A stretch of DNA of 39,728 nt, from positions 1-39,728 of the forward strand of contig CANJPU010000053.1 of NCBI GenBank assembly GCA_947476285.1. Direction: 5' to 3'. The stretch comes from Comamonadaceae bacterium. Its GTDB lineage: Bacteria > Pseudomonadota > Gammaproteobacteria > Burkholderiales > Burkholderiaceae_C. Below, one piece after another: positions 31,897 to 39,728 of the stretch; position 1 is the first letter of the stretch, and each line of letters opens with the position of its first letter. The translations under genes and the position numbers were made by a program. The notes below the pieces were generated by a model, which did no database searches, had not been told where the DNA came from, and worked only from the letters and a program-made list of their open reading frames with translations.

Positions 31897-32888
31897 TGCG
31901 CCTTCGCGCCGGCGATCTTCACGATGCGCGCGTAATCAACAGCCTCACGCCGCAAGGTCTCGGCGAACTGATCAGGCGTGTCAGCGACGCGCACCATGCC
32001 GCCCTTGACGAAGAGCTGGTCGCTCACGTCTGGCATGTCGATGATGCGGACGATCTCTTTGTTCAGCCGGTCGATCATCGGCCGCGGCGTGCCGGCCGGA
32101 GCCAGCACCGCGTACCACGAGGTGATCTCGAATCCGGGCAGGCCCGATTCGGCGATCGTGGGCACCTCGGACATGAAAGGCACGCGCTGCGGCGTTGCCA
32201 TGCCCAACGCCTTGAGCTGCCCGCTCTTGATGTAGGGAAGCACCTGCAGAAGCCCCGCGAACATCAGCTTGGTGTGCCCGCCCAGCGTGTCAGTGGTGGC
32301 CGGCGCGACGCCGGAATAAGCCACGTGCGTCATCGACGCGCCGGCCATCTGGGCCAGCAAAGCGCCCGCCAGGTGCCCGCCGCTGCCGCTGCCCGACGAT
32401 GCGTAGCTCAACTCCCCGGGATGCGATTTGGCATAGGCGATCAACTCTTTCATCGAGCTCACCGGAACCGATGGGTGCGCTACCAGCACAATGGGAATCG
32501 TCGCAACCAGCGTGATCGGCGCAAAGTCCTTTAACGGATCGAAAGGCAGCTTGGCGTAAAGGCTCTGGTTGATAACCAGCGGCCCGTTGGTGCCCAACAG
32601 CAGCGTCTGGCCGTTGGGTGCGGACTTGGCGACGATGTCGGTTCCGATGTTGGCGCCTGCCCCGGGGCGATGGTCAAGCAAGATCGGCTGGCCGATCGCC
32701 ACGCTCAACTTGTCCGCGATCACACGCGCCACCAATCCCGCCGGTCCGCCCGCGGGGAACGGCACCACGAAGCGCACCGGCCCCGATGGCAGGTCCGATT
32801 GCGCCAGCGAAGCCAGCGGCAGCAGCAACAGCGCCACCAACTTCGCGGCCGTGCACAGGATCTTGCGAAACATCATGCGAACCATCAT
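31893..32888 (-). CDS. Bug/TctC-family periplasmic solute-binding protein, 331 aa
   Basis: First gene of the racemase-fold / acyl-CoA synthetase / dehydrogenase operon. Start at 32888 (ATGATG) after AAGGAGGCAC. Sec signal with a Leu-rich core, cut near SLA-QS (residue 29). Blocks: VRFVVPFPAGGPAGLVARVI, GAGANIGTDIVA, PNGQTLLLGT, SGSGSGGHLAGALL, VAYSGVAPA, EVPTIAESGLP. The usually conserved Asp of the GGxxD loop is Gly (GGPAG), which may alter ligand contact. Confidence 0.93.
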   Translation of the reverse strand: MMVRMMFRKILCTAAKLVALLLLPLASLAQSDLPSGPVRFVVPFPAGGPAGLVARVIADKLSVAIGQPILLDHRPGAGANIGTDIVAKSAPNGQTLLLGTNGPLVINQSLYAKLPFDPLKDFAPITLVATIPIVLVAHPSVPVSSMKELIAYAKSHPGELSYASSGSGSGGHLAGALLAQMAGASMTHVAYSGVAPATTDTLGGHTKLMFAGLLQVLPYIKSGQLKALGMATPQRVPFMSEVPTIAESGLPGFEITSWYAVLAPAGTPRPMIDRLNKEIVRIIDMPDVSDQLFVKGGMVRVADTPDQFAETLRREAVDYARIVKIAGAKAQ

Positions 32889-33069
32889 GCGACGTGCCTC
32901 CTTGAGTGGATCGATACCCGTGAAAAGACCTCGTCGATGATAAGGCACTGGGACAAGACCGATCCCCACCAAATCCCGTAAACCATTGGACCACAGCGGT
33001 GCGCCCGCCACCGCTGGGCAGATGCGCGAACGAAGTTACACCCGGCCTTGCGGCATTGCGGCCTTGGGC

Positions 33070-34029
33070 TCACTGGCCACCGAGCCGAATGAACGCCAGC
33101 GCATTGTTCGGGTTCATCGGAATGACGAGCTGGTTCTGCCGGGAGTCGTAGCACATCGACGCCGGGCTCGGGATGCCAGTGGCGATGACCTCGGCTGGCC
33201 TGCCGGGTCGAATTCGCGACACGCTGCCAAAGCGCACGCTGCTCGTGTACTTCGTGCCGTCGGCTAGCACCACCACGCCGTCGTTGCCGCTCTCGGCCGA
33301 TTGCTCGGTGCGCACGAGCTTACCGGCCGGGTCGAACGTGAGTACGTCTTTGGTGCCGATGTTCACGACCACGATGTTGCCGTCCGGGTCGATGGCCACA
33401 CCGTTGGGTAGCGCGAGCGGCGCGCCCTCAACGAAGGTGCTGATCGTGCCGTCGGGCAGGACGCGATAGATGCGCTCTGGATTGCGTGTATTGAAGACGT
33501 ACACAGTGCCGTTGGCCGTGGCAGCTATGCCGTTCAGAATGGTGGTTCCGGGGATCTCGATGGCGCGGCGCGGCTCGCCGGTGGCCAGGTCGAAGGTTCG
33601 GACTGTGTTGATGTCGGCCACGTAGAGTGTGCCGCCCGCGATCGCACTGCCGAGCGGTTGATTGAGCGTGAGCCCGTTGCGTGTGGCGCCGATCCACTTG
33701 CTGGTGTGCACTGAGCCATCGGGGTTGATGAGCGACGCGAAACCGTCGTTTTGCGCCAGGGTCTGCGGGTTAGCGGCGTTCATCGCGATGATGACATTGC
33801 GCGTGGCGTCGTAGGTGCAGCTCTCGGAGAAGTGAAAGCTGCCGTAGACCTTGACGTTGTTCGACATCATCATGACTTGGCCCGCTTCGTTGGTCGCACT
33901 GAGCGGCGTGCCAGCGCGGAACGGTTGCGGTGCCGCCGGTGCTGCGGGCTGCGCGGCTGGTTGTGCCAGCGCGGCGCCGACGGTGACCAGCATGGCAATG
34001 CCCGACAGAGCTATGAATTTCGTTTGCAC
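33070..34029 (-). CDS. Secreted beta-propeller protein, SMP-30/gluconolactonase- or NHL-like, 319 aa
   Basis: Start chosen at GTG 34029 (GGGGAAGACTT upstream), which opens a signal peptide VQTKFIALSGIAMLVTVGAA cut near ALA-QP; the upstream in-frame ATG would put 52 non-signal residues before it. An Ala/Pro-rich linker precedes about six propeller blades with the repeating pattern NGVAIDPDGNIVVVN, LNGIAATANGTVYVF, NDGVVVLADGTKYTSS. A periplasmic lactonase or sugar/organic-acid sensor is possible, but metal-site residues cannot be assigned with confidence. It is 181 bp upstream of the Bug operon on the same strand and may share its promoter. Confidence 0.8.
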   Translation of the reverse strand: MQTKFIALSGIAMLVTVGAALAQPAAQPAAPAAPQPFRAGTPLSATNEAGQVMMMSNNVKVYGSFHFSESCTYDATRNVIIAMNAANPQTLAQNDGFASLINPDGSVHTSKWIGATRNGLTLNQPLGSAIAGGTLYVADINTVRTFDLATGEPRRAIEIPGTTILNGIAATANGTVYVFNTRNPERIYRVLPDGTISTFVEGAPLALPNGVAIDPDGNIVVVNIGTKDVLTFDPAGKLVRTEQSAESGNDGVVVLADGTKYTSSVRFGSVSRIRPGRPAEVIATGIPSPASMCYDSRQNQLVIPMNPNNALAFIRLGGQ

Positions 34030-34347
34030 AAGTCTTCCCCAATGCGTGGATTGAATGAAATAGGTTGGGCCTTGCAATGCACTTCTTGCCCAGCGGGCCA
34101 CTATATGGCCGGCCCAACAAGCGGTCAATCCAAGGAAACATCCAAGGAAAGGGGTGTCCCGCCAGAGAGATGTGGGCGCCGCCAATGGCGTAAACGCCAG
34201 CGAAGCGCGTCTTCAGCGTACGCAGCTCAATCGGAGTCCCAGCGTTGCCGGCCATGTCGCTTGCGGGATTTCCCTTGGCGGGTCTCCAAGAAAATGAAAT
34301 AGCATCCTGTTTCTTCGCCCGTTGCGACAACCGAGAGGGATCCGCAG
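34030..34347. other. Intergenic region with 12-bp tandem repeat
   Basis: This 318-bp divergent gap between the beta-propeller gene and the next Bug gene has no coding sequence I can support. It contains a head-to-tail repeat ATCCAAGGAAAC / ATCCAAGGAAAG (34128-34139, 34140-34151), one mismatch, which may bind a regulator of the divergent genes. I see no convincing -35/-10 pair. Confidence 0.4.
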
Positions 34348-35397
34348 ATGGAATTGACCCCAGTCCAGACATGTCTGGCGCGACCGTTTTCGGGCATGAG
34401 CAAGAGACGCATGCTCGCGCTTGCATTGGGCCTTGCAGCCACCTTCATTGCCACCGTACCTTTGCGCGTCGCCGCTCAGGCCAGCGAAGCGGCGAATTAC
34501 CCCAACCGGCCAATTCGCATCATTTTGGGCACTGCACCAGGTCGCAGCTTCGACACCTCCGCGCGAATGATCGCCGATGGCCTGGCCAAGGAGCTTGGCC
34601 AAGCGGTGGTGGTGGACAACCAGCCGGGCGCCGGCGGCGTGCTCGGTTTGAAGAACATGATGACCGCCAAGCCCGATGGCTACACGCTCTTCTACTACTG
34701 GAACGACCTGATGACGCTCACGCCGTGGACGTATCAGAAACCTCCATACGATCCAGCGAAAGACGTGGCGCATGTGGGCGGCGCGCTGCGGACCTGGGGC
34801 CTGGTTGTGGCGATATCCGCCAACTCGCCTGCGAAGAATTTCGCCGAGTTCGTCCAGCTCGCGAAGGCTTCACCCGGTAAGCTCAATTACGGCAGCTACG
34901 GCATCGGCACCGCTGCCCATGTTCATTTCGAAGTCATGAACGCCAAGGCCGGCATACAACTGGTGCACGTGCCCTACAAGAGCGGCGCGGCGCAAACCCA
35001 GGCTGGGCTGACCGGCGAGGTGGACGTCATCAACTCCGGCGGCAGCATTTACCCGCACATCAAATCAGGACGCCTGCGCGCAATCGCCGTCGGCGGCACG
35101 CTGCGCTCACCTGAAATACCCGATGTGCCCACCACGGCGGAACTGGGCTTGGGCGCCGAACTGTTCGCACCAGACGCATACGGGCTGGTCGCGCCGCTGG
35201 GCACGCCCAAGCCCATACTCGACAAGATCCGAGAGGCAGTGCGAAAGGTCGTGCTGGTACCCGAGTTCGCTGAAAAGCTCAGACCCATGGCCATAGAGCC
35301 TGGCCCGGCCACACCGGATGAGGTGCTTGCGCGCATCAAGCGCGAGACCGAGACGAACCTCGCAGTGATCAAGCGGCTTAAGCTTGATACCAACTGA
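34348..35397 (+). CDS. Bug/TctC-family periplasmic solute-binding protein, 349 aa
   Basis: Stands alone. The ATG at 34348 has GAGGGATC at good spacing, though the signal peptide proper begins at MSKRRMLALALG (34396) and is cut near VAA-QA (residue 44). Blocks: YPNRPIRIILGTAPGRSFD (GRSFD replaces GGxxD), GAGGVLGLKNMM, PDGYTLFYYW, YGIGTAAHVHFEVM, HVPYKSGAAQ, DVPTTAELGL, APLGTPKPIL. No enzyme is co-directional; the divergent beta-propeller gene is the nearest partner. Confidence 0.93.
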   Translation: MELTPVQTCLARPFSGMSKRRMLALALGLAATFIATVPLRVAAQASEAANYPNRPIRIILGTAPGRSFDTSARMIADGLAKELGQAVVVDNQPGAGGVLGLKNMMTAKPDGYTLFYYWNDLMTLTPWTYQKPPYDPAKDVAHVGGALRTWGLVVAISANSPAKNFAEFVQLAKASPGKLNYGSYGIGTAAHVHFEVMNAKAGIQLVHVPYKSGAAQTQAGLTGEVDVINSGGSIYPHIKSGRLRAIAVGGTLRSPEIPDVPTTAELGLGAELFAPDAYGLVAPLGTPKPILDKIREAVRKVVLVPEFAEKLRPMAIEPGPATPDEVLARIKRETETNLAVIKRLKLDTN

Positions 35398-35515
35398 GCT
35401 TGGGTGATTTGCGTTGAATTGACGCGGCGCGGGTGACAGCGGGCAGTTGCCCATCTCTGTGCACTCGCAGTGCGCGCTGCCTTGGGCTACCTGGTCTTCC
35501 CAAGCAGATCAATCT

Positions 35516-35583
35516 TTGACTTGGAGTGCAGGGCTGCCTACAGAGAGAGTCTTATTGGCCTCGACCCCCAGGAATCTGGGGTC
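35516..35583 (+). promoter_or_regulatory. Possible promoter and hairpin upstream of pssA
   Basis: In the 280-bp gap 35398-35677, TTGACT (35516-35521) and TACAGA (35539-35544) are spaced by 17 bp. Downstream, a hairpin GACCCC(C)AG / CTGGGGTC (35563-35583) would lie in the 5' leader. Both are modest matches; the rest of the gap is featureless. Confidence 0.3.
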
Positions 35584-35677
35584 CGAAGCCGATGACGCAT
35601 GATCAAGGATTGCCAGCGCATCTAGTCAACGCGGCATCGACGCCAACAGCACATCCAGCTTTTAAAGGCCAAGTCTT

Positions 35678-36304
35678 ATGAATTCACAAGCGAAGAGCAA
35701 GCCGTTTTCGATGATTCGAGAGTTCCAACTGGCTGACTGGTTCACGCTGGCGAACGCTGTCTGCGGCACCGGAGCGCTGTTTTCCGTCATGACCTACATC
35801 GAGCGGCAGGAGGTCTTGCACATCTATCTTGCTTGCAGCCTTGTCCTGGCCGCATTGATCTTCGATGTTCTGGACGGCCGCATTGCCAGGTGGCGAAAGA
35901 CGACGTCAACACTGGGCCGAGAACTTGACTCACTGGCCGATATCATTTCTTTCGGTGTCGCACCTGCGATCATCGCCTATGGTTGCGGCATGCAAGGTCT
36001 GTACGACCGCATCGTGCTGGCCTACTTCGTCGCGTGCGGAGTCTCACGCCTTGCGCGATACAACGTGACGGCCGAGACACTGTCCGAAGGCACGGACAAG
36101 GTGAAGTACTTCGAAGGAACACCCATACCGACTTCGATCGTCCTCGTTGCGCTGCTTGCCGTGGCGGCATGGACAGGCGCTGTGCACGAGGGCCTGTGGT
36201 TCGGTGAGGTCATCTTGCTTGGGTTCACGCTTCACCCGCTCGTTCTCATGTTTGCGATCTCTGGCTCGCTGATGATCAGTCGGATTCGCATACCCAAACC
36301 TTGA
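35678..36304 (+). CDS. pssA: CDP-diacylglycerol-serine O-phosphatidyltransferase, 208 aa
   Basis: Integral membrane enzyme making phosphatidylserine from CDP-diacylglycerol and serine, the first step to phosphatidylethanolamine. The CDP-alcohol phosphotransferase signature DG-x2-AR-x8-G-x3-D-x3-D is exact: Asp66-Gly67, Ala70-Arg71, Gly80, Asp84, Asp88 (with Asp63 upstream). Hydrophobic helices at about 20-40, 48-62, 110-125, 150-170 and 178-200. The N-terminal FQLADWFTLANAVCGTGALF is typical of the type II (Bacillus-like) PssA. No psd gene is adjacent. A housekeeping function among accessory genes; it could be a second copy. Confidence 0.87.
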   Translation: MNSQAKSKPFSMIREFQLADWFTLANAVCGTGALFSVMTYIERQEVLHIYLACSLVLAALIFDVLDGRIARWRKTTSTLGRELDSLADIISFGVAPAIIAYGCGMQGLYDRIVLAYFVACGVSRLARYNVTAETLSEGTDKVKYFEGTPIPTSIVLVALLAVAAWTGAVHEGLWFGEVILLGFTLHPLVLMFAISGSLMISRIRIPKP

Positions 36305-36469
36305 CGCTGCACGATATCTTGCCCTTTGGGTACATCGATAGGTTTGGTTTGGCCTGCACCCCTGTCAGGACTGACAGTGACACGGATGAGGTCCAAGCCT
36401 ACGATCGACTAGCCTTGCGTATCGCCGTGAGTCGTTTCGCCGACTTGGCGACAAAGGGACGTAGGAACA

Positions 36470-37570
36470 ATGAGTCAGACTGACAAGGTTCGCAATGCCA
36501 TCGGCACTACGCCAGCACCCGGCCGACAAGCCAACAGTTCATCGCAGTACAGCCGACCGAGCGATGAGATCTCGTTCACGCTGCGCAGCCTGGAGCGATG
36601 GGTTGGCTGGTCTGTCGCGGCATACACAGCATTCACGATCGTTCTTCTTTATCGAGGGTTTGCGGGGCTCTGGATTTTCGTGGCTTATGCGGGCTTGGTG
36701 GGCTATTGGGGGCAGATCTTCCCAGCCTGGCGCCAGGTGCATCTGCTTGCAAGAGCCGTCGCACTGCTCGCCGGCGCCTTGCTGCTCCATGTTTATCTGG
36801 GCAGCGAGATCGGCGCGATGCCAGAGCCTTTCTTCTTCTGGTTCGTGATTCCCACGCTCTGCTATGCATTCATGCTGACCATGGCTGGCGCCTGGTTTGT
36901 TGTGGTTCTTTCGGTGACGGGCTATGTGCTCGCCTGGTGGCAGGTACACACGCACAGTTCCTGGCTTGAGATGCTTGCCCAGACCGGCATGCTTTTCTTG
37001 ATTCCACCCTTGCTTTGCATGCGCTTTGGTCGTGCGATGCGCAGTGCGCAAGAGGTGGCAGAGGAGGGGCTCAGGGACCGCGTCACCGGGCTGTACAACA
37101 AGTCGGGCCTGATGCACCACGGGCAGCGCATGGTCGATACTTTCGACGGCGAGGCCGGCGCGGTGTGCATGGTGCTGGTGACTGCTGGGACAGCCCAGCA
37201 GATCCGCGATGCGCCCGCCCGACGAGCCGCCCGTAAAGCTGTCACTGTTCTGGCGACTCGGATGGCACGCATCGCTGGAAAACGAGGCCTGGCCGCACGC
37301 ACCGGGGCGCTTGAGTTTGCCATCATGCTGCCGGGCACTCGGGACAAAGCGATGCGGATCGTCGAAGGCGTATTGAGCCCGCTCACTGGCACCGAAATCA
37401 ATGGCATTGATGGTGCGCTTGCGCTGACACCGACCTGGTGCGGACGTGTCGTCGATCCGAAGGTTCAGTCATTGCAGGAGTTGTTCGACGAACTGCGCGG
37501 GCCTGAGCCGGCTCAAGGCCATGGCCTTGAGCATGGCACTAGCCTACTTCACTCCACTTTGGCAGCGTAG
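36470..37570 (+). CDS. Membrane protein with degenerate GGDEF domain, 366 aa
   Basis: About six membrane helices occupy residues 45-185. A cytoplasmic GGDEF-type domain begins at RDRVTGLYNKSGL (about 202-214), matching the D-x-L-T-G-L-x-N-R entry of diguanylate cyclases. The active-site motif RxGGDEF, however, reads Arg277-Thr-Gly-Ala-Leu-Glu-Phe283: the second Gly and the metal-binding Asp are lost, so cyclase activity is unlikely. It may sense through binding or be a remnant receptor. The gene follows pssA by 165 bp. Confidence 0.8.
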   Translation: MSQTDKVRNAIGTTPAPGRQANSSSQYSRPSDEISFTLRSLERWVGWSVAAYTAFTIVLLYRGFAGLWIFVAYAGLVGYWGQIFPAWRQVHLLARAVALLAGALLLHVYLGSEIGAMPEPFFFWFVIPTLCYAFMLTMAGAWFVVVLSVTGYVLAWWQVHTHSSWLEMLAQTGMLFLIPPLLCMRFGRAMRSAQEVAEEGLRDRVTGLYNKSGLMHHGQRMVDTFDGEAGAVCMVLVTAGTAQQIRDAPARRAARKAVTVLATRMARIAGKRGLAARTGALEFAIMLPGTRDKAMRIVEGVLSPLTGTEINGIDGALALTPTWCGRVVDPKVQSLQELFDELRGPEPAQGHGLEHGTSLLHSTLAA

Positions 37571-37598
37571 TAGGCATTACATTCGGGTGCCGTCTGGC

Positions 37599-38573
37599 CT
37601 ACTCGGGTTGAATGCCGGCATCGCGAATCTTGCCGCGCCAGTTTTCGTATTGCAGTTTCACGAAAGAGTCCATCGCCTCGGCCGTGCTGGGTGAGACATC
37701 GCACGAAATGGCGGCATAGCGTTCGCGGATCTCGGGCTTGTTGAGCGTTCGGGTGATCTCTGAGTTGAGCTTGGCCACGATGTCGCGCGGCATGCCAGCG
37801 GGGCCCACAATTCCAACCCATGATCCTACGTCGAATCCTGCGAAGCCAGGGTCCTCCGCCAGGGTGGCTACGCTGGGCAGCAGCGACGAACGTTTTGGCG
37901 TTGAGAAGGCGATCGGCTTGAGCTTGCCGGCCTTGAGCAGTTGCAAGGATGAGCCCAGGTCAAGGAAAGCGAAGTCCAGCCGGCTGCCCAGCAAATCGGT
38001 GGTCACCTGCGGCGCACTCTTGTAGGCAACGCCTGTCATTGTCAATCCCGCCTGCGTTCTCAGCGCCGAGCCGGCGACCTGGCTGGTGCTGTTGCCATAG
38101 CCGAAGTTGAGTTTGCCCGGATTGGCCTTCGCGAAGTCAAGCAAGTCTTTAAGTGTGTTGATCTTGGAGTCGCCCGGCACTGCCAGCACCATGGGCAGCT
38201 CAAGCATGCGGCCGACGGAGGTGAAGTCCTTCAGCGGGTCGTAGCTGAGCTTCTTGAAGATGTGCGGATTGATCGAGTGGACGGTGGTGGTGGTCAAGAG
38301 GATGGTGTAGCCGTCCGGCGGCGCGTGCGCCACATACTCTGCTGCGATGGCGCCGGCTGCGCCGGGCTTGTAGTCGATGATGATGGGCTGGCCTATCGCC
38401 TTGCTCATGTCTTCAGTCAGGATGCGCGCGATGGCGTCGCTTCCACTGCCCGGGCCGAAAGAGAGCACCAATTTGATTGGTTTGTTCGGGTAAGCCTGAG
38501 CGGCGGCTGTGCCCGCCAGCAGTGCCAAGCTGGCGCCGGCCAGCCCGCGTTGAAAATCGCGGCGTGTGATCAT
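37599..38573 (-). CDS. Bug/TctC-family solute-binding protein, Tat signal, 324 aa
   Basis: The N-terminus MITRRDFQRGLAGASLALLA is a clean twin-arginine signal (TRRDFQR) with a cut near AAA-QA (residue 26), so export should be by Tat after folding. Blocks: YPNKPIKLVLSFGPGSGSDA (GSGSD in place of GGxxD), GAAGAIAAEYVA, PDGYTILLTTT, YGNSTSQVAGSAL, VAYKSAPQV, GPAGMPRDIV. Start chosen at 38573 because an upstream in-frame start would precede the Tat motif with 36 unrelated residues. Stands alone, convergent with the degenerate-GGDEF gene. Confidence 0.93.
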   Translation of the reverse strand: MITRRDFQRGLAGASLALLAGTAAAQAYPNKPIKLVLSFGPGSGSDAIARILTEDMSKAIGQPIIIDYKPGAAGAIAAEYVAHAPPDGYTILLTTTTVHSINPHIFKKLSYDPLKDFTSVGRMLELPMVLAVPGDSKINTLKDLLDFAKANPGKLNFGYGNSTSQVAGSALRTQAGLTMTGVAYKSAPQVTTDLLGSRLDFAFLDLGSSLQLLKAGKLKPIAFSTPKRSSLLPSVATLAEDPGFAGFDVGSWVGIVGPAGMPRDIVAKLNSEITRTLNKPEIRERYAAISCDVSPSTAEAMDSFVKLQYENWRGKIRDAGIQPE

Positions 38574-38830
38574 GGGGAGTGGTTCCAGAAGAAATGGGTG
38601 ATGGGTGCTGTCGCATGCACCCCCAGAGCGGACAGGAAACCTGCCGGGTTCATTATCACCAGCCAGACAAAACAAGGTCAAGCGAACTTGCCAAAGATAA
38701 TATGTTTGGATTCAATTACCTGAAGGGAGCTTATATAGTATTCATGATCTGTCGCGCACATGACTATGCACATGTGTCTGTTTGTATCAAAATGCAGATG
38801 CTCGGTACGCCACTAACTTTTAGCAAATCA

Positions 38831-39178
38831 ATGAGACGCTATCGCCGACTTTCCTGCCAATGCTGCAACAAGATCGCTCGCTTGAACAGGTCATGGTGGA
38901 TGAAGCTTATTCCATTCAGCCGCATTTATTTTTGCTATGGCTGTGCGCAACAGCAACTCGTTGTTCGCACGCCTTGGGCGCGGTGGATTGAAGACCGCCG
39001 TTTGAGGCGGGAAGAGGATGAGTGGATGCGGACCATCGTTGCAGTGCCGCATCAGTCGACGGCGCCAAACTCCGCCCGAATGGCTGTGCACGATGAAACG
39101 AAGGTCGTGCCTGTGTTTGGCGAGAGCGCCAACGAGGAAACGCCAGCGCAGCAACCCCGTCTGGTCGTCGTGCGGTAG
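38831..39178 (+). CDS. Hypothetical four-Cys (zinc-ribbon-like) protein, 115 aa
   Basis: I do not recognise a named family. MRRYRRLSCQCCNKIARLNR is followed by WMKLIPFSRIYFCYGC: two Cys pairs (CxxC and CxxC) about 27 residues apart suggest a metal ribbon, a pattern shared by small betaproteobacterial proteins. The C-terminal half is charged and has no motif. The start is uncertain: in-frame ATGs at 38702, 38744 and 38792 would add a short N-terminus, and AAGGGAG at 38727-38733 could serve the one at 38744. Upstream 38574-38830 shows no other gene. Confidence 0.5.
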   Translation: MRRYRRLSCQCCNKIARLNRSWWMKLIPFSRIYFCYGCAQQQLVVRTPWARWIEDRRLRREEDEWMRTIVAVPHQSTAPNSARMAVHDETKVVPVFGESANEETPAQQPRLVVVR

Positions 39179-39240
39179 GGGCGGGCCTGCTTCAGCCCAT
39201 CGGTCGATGCAAACGCGCGGCCACCGGCAAAGCAGCAGCT

Positions 39241-39651
39241 TCAGAACTTCACCGTAGCCTTCACCGAATTGACTGCCTGGCTATTCAAGCGAATGGTGTA
39301 GTCATTGATCAAGCCCGGCGTCACGCCATCTGCCGACTTGAATCGGGTGCCAGCTTTGAGCATGCCTCCCCAGTAGATTTTTCCGTTCAGCTCGATGATG
39401 GAAAAATACTCGTCGGTTGGTCGGACGCTAGCAGGTCGCTTGGCGTTTGCCACCCAGACCCGTGCGCCTTGCCGAGTGGCAATGGTGCCATCCCCGATGT
39501 TGTAGAGCACGCCGTCCAGGCCTTCGCCGCCGGCGGCTGCAATTCTCGCGCTGGCAAAATAATCTTCGATCTTGGTTTCGGTGGCGATGTCCCAGAACTT
39601 GTTGAACAGATGAGCTGAGGGTGGCGGCTCCTTTCGCCCGCATGTGAACAT
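39241..39651 (-). pseudogene. C-terminal fragment of an unknown protein
   Basis: An open frame ends at TAA/TGA-side 39241 with a C-terminal VKATVKF and contains FNKFWDIATETKIEDYF, GLDGVLYNIGDGTIATRQGA and ELNGKIYWGGMLKAGTRF. It looks like the end of a larger secreted or surface protein, but no signal peptide or full N-terminus is found: the only ATG (39651) lies inside a hairpin and coding character fades above about 39610. I cannot name the family. It may be a truncated gene or a short one with an unusual start. Confidence 0.4.
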
Positions 39652-39658
39652 GCGGGTG
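39639..39658. repeat. Perfect 9-bp-stem palindrome
   Basis: CCCGCATGT-GA-ACATGCGGG is a perfect inverted repeat between the minus-strand fragment and the plus-strand gene starting at 39688. There is no T-run on either side, so it is more likely an operator or leader structure than a terminator. Confidence 0.5.
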
Positions 39659-39687
39659 CCTAGCAAGCAAAGAAAGGAACCACCGAA

Positions 39688-39728
39688 ATGAAGTCTCTCA
39701 CAAAGTCCGCACTGCGGGCGATCCCTGC
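39688..39728 (+). CDS. Start of an unidentified gene (partial)
   Basis: An ATG behind AAAGGAACCACCGAA opens MKSLTKSALRAIP and runs off the right edge. The basic, Ser/Leu-containing start could be a signal peptide, but only 13 residues are visible, so no call can be made. Confidence 0.4.
   Translation, partial: MKSLTKSALRAIP

Noticed and set aside
1..39728. CRISPR array, rRNA genes, restriction or toxin-antitoxin defence system
   Set aside because: No regular spaced repeats, no rRNA sequence and no recognisable defence gene set were seen; the HNH pieces are truncated.

Overview
The window is GC-rich DNA of a betaproteobacterium, most likely order Burkholderiales (Alcaligenaceae/Comamonadaceae type). 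The main clue is the large number of Bug/TctC periplasmic solute-binding proteins, a family hugely expanded in Bordetella, Achromobacter, Variovorax and relatives. Nine look intact and one is a C-terminal remnant, yet no TctA/TctB permease is present. Each Bug gene sits beside a different small set of catabolic enzymes, so the window reads as a string of binding-protein/enzyme cassettes for organic acids.

Left end (1-10.6 kb), mobile DNA: the end of an IS3-family element (1-149), an island-type hypothetical gene, a P4-like tyrosine integrase (1164-2516, minus), and an attachment region with three copies of TAAATCAACA and a tandem 11-mer. Next comes the 3' half of a tRNA-Lys(TTT)-like gene with its terminator (2685-2784). 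A 34-bp piece of the same tRNA end, again followed by a matching terminator, recurs at 10508-10541, so 2.7-10.5 kb is a 7.8-kb module bounded by direct repeats. It holds fragments (HNH nuclease, Bug, IS3 transposase, fasciclin), a Crp/Fnr regulator divergent from a Bug - alpha/beta hydrolase - Bug - creatininase operon, a NDUFA9-like SDR and a stand-alone BLUF blue-light receptor.

Middle (10.6-25.1 kb): a GntR/FCD regulator with a PcaC-like protein, divergent from a MaoC-like dehydratase - CaiB/BaiF CoA-transferase - TauD/TfdA dioxygenase - Bug operon, with a perfect 7-3-7 palindrome over the shared promoter. Then a Bug - alkylsulfatase-like metallohydrolase pair divergent from a second CaiB/BaiF gene. 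Then a minus-strand operon of TauD - Bug - TauD - FMN alpha-hydroxyacid dehydrogenase, followed by the wreck of a TRAP transporter (dctP and dctM pieces). A 132-bp MITE-like element with a perfect TTGAA target duplication lies inside dctM.

Right (25.3-39.7 kb): a divergent isochorismatase-fold hydrolase / crotonase pair; a minus-strand operon of Bug - Asp/Glu-racemase-fold protein - NDP-forming acyl-CoA synthetase - acyl-CoA dehydrogenase - Bug, with four-base overlaps; a secreted beta-propeller protein; another Bug; phosphatidylserine synthase; a membrane protein with a degenerate GGDEF domain; a Tat-exported Bug; a small four-Cys protein; and a fragment of an unknown protein. Several enzymes lack canonical catalytic residues (isochorismatase Cys, both racemase Cys, one crotonase Glu, the GGDEF motif), which cautions against naming reactions by family alone. 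All functional calls come from reading the sequence; no database search was made.
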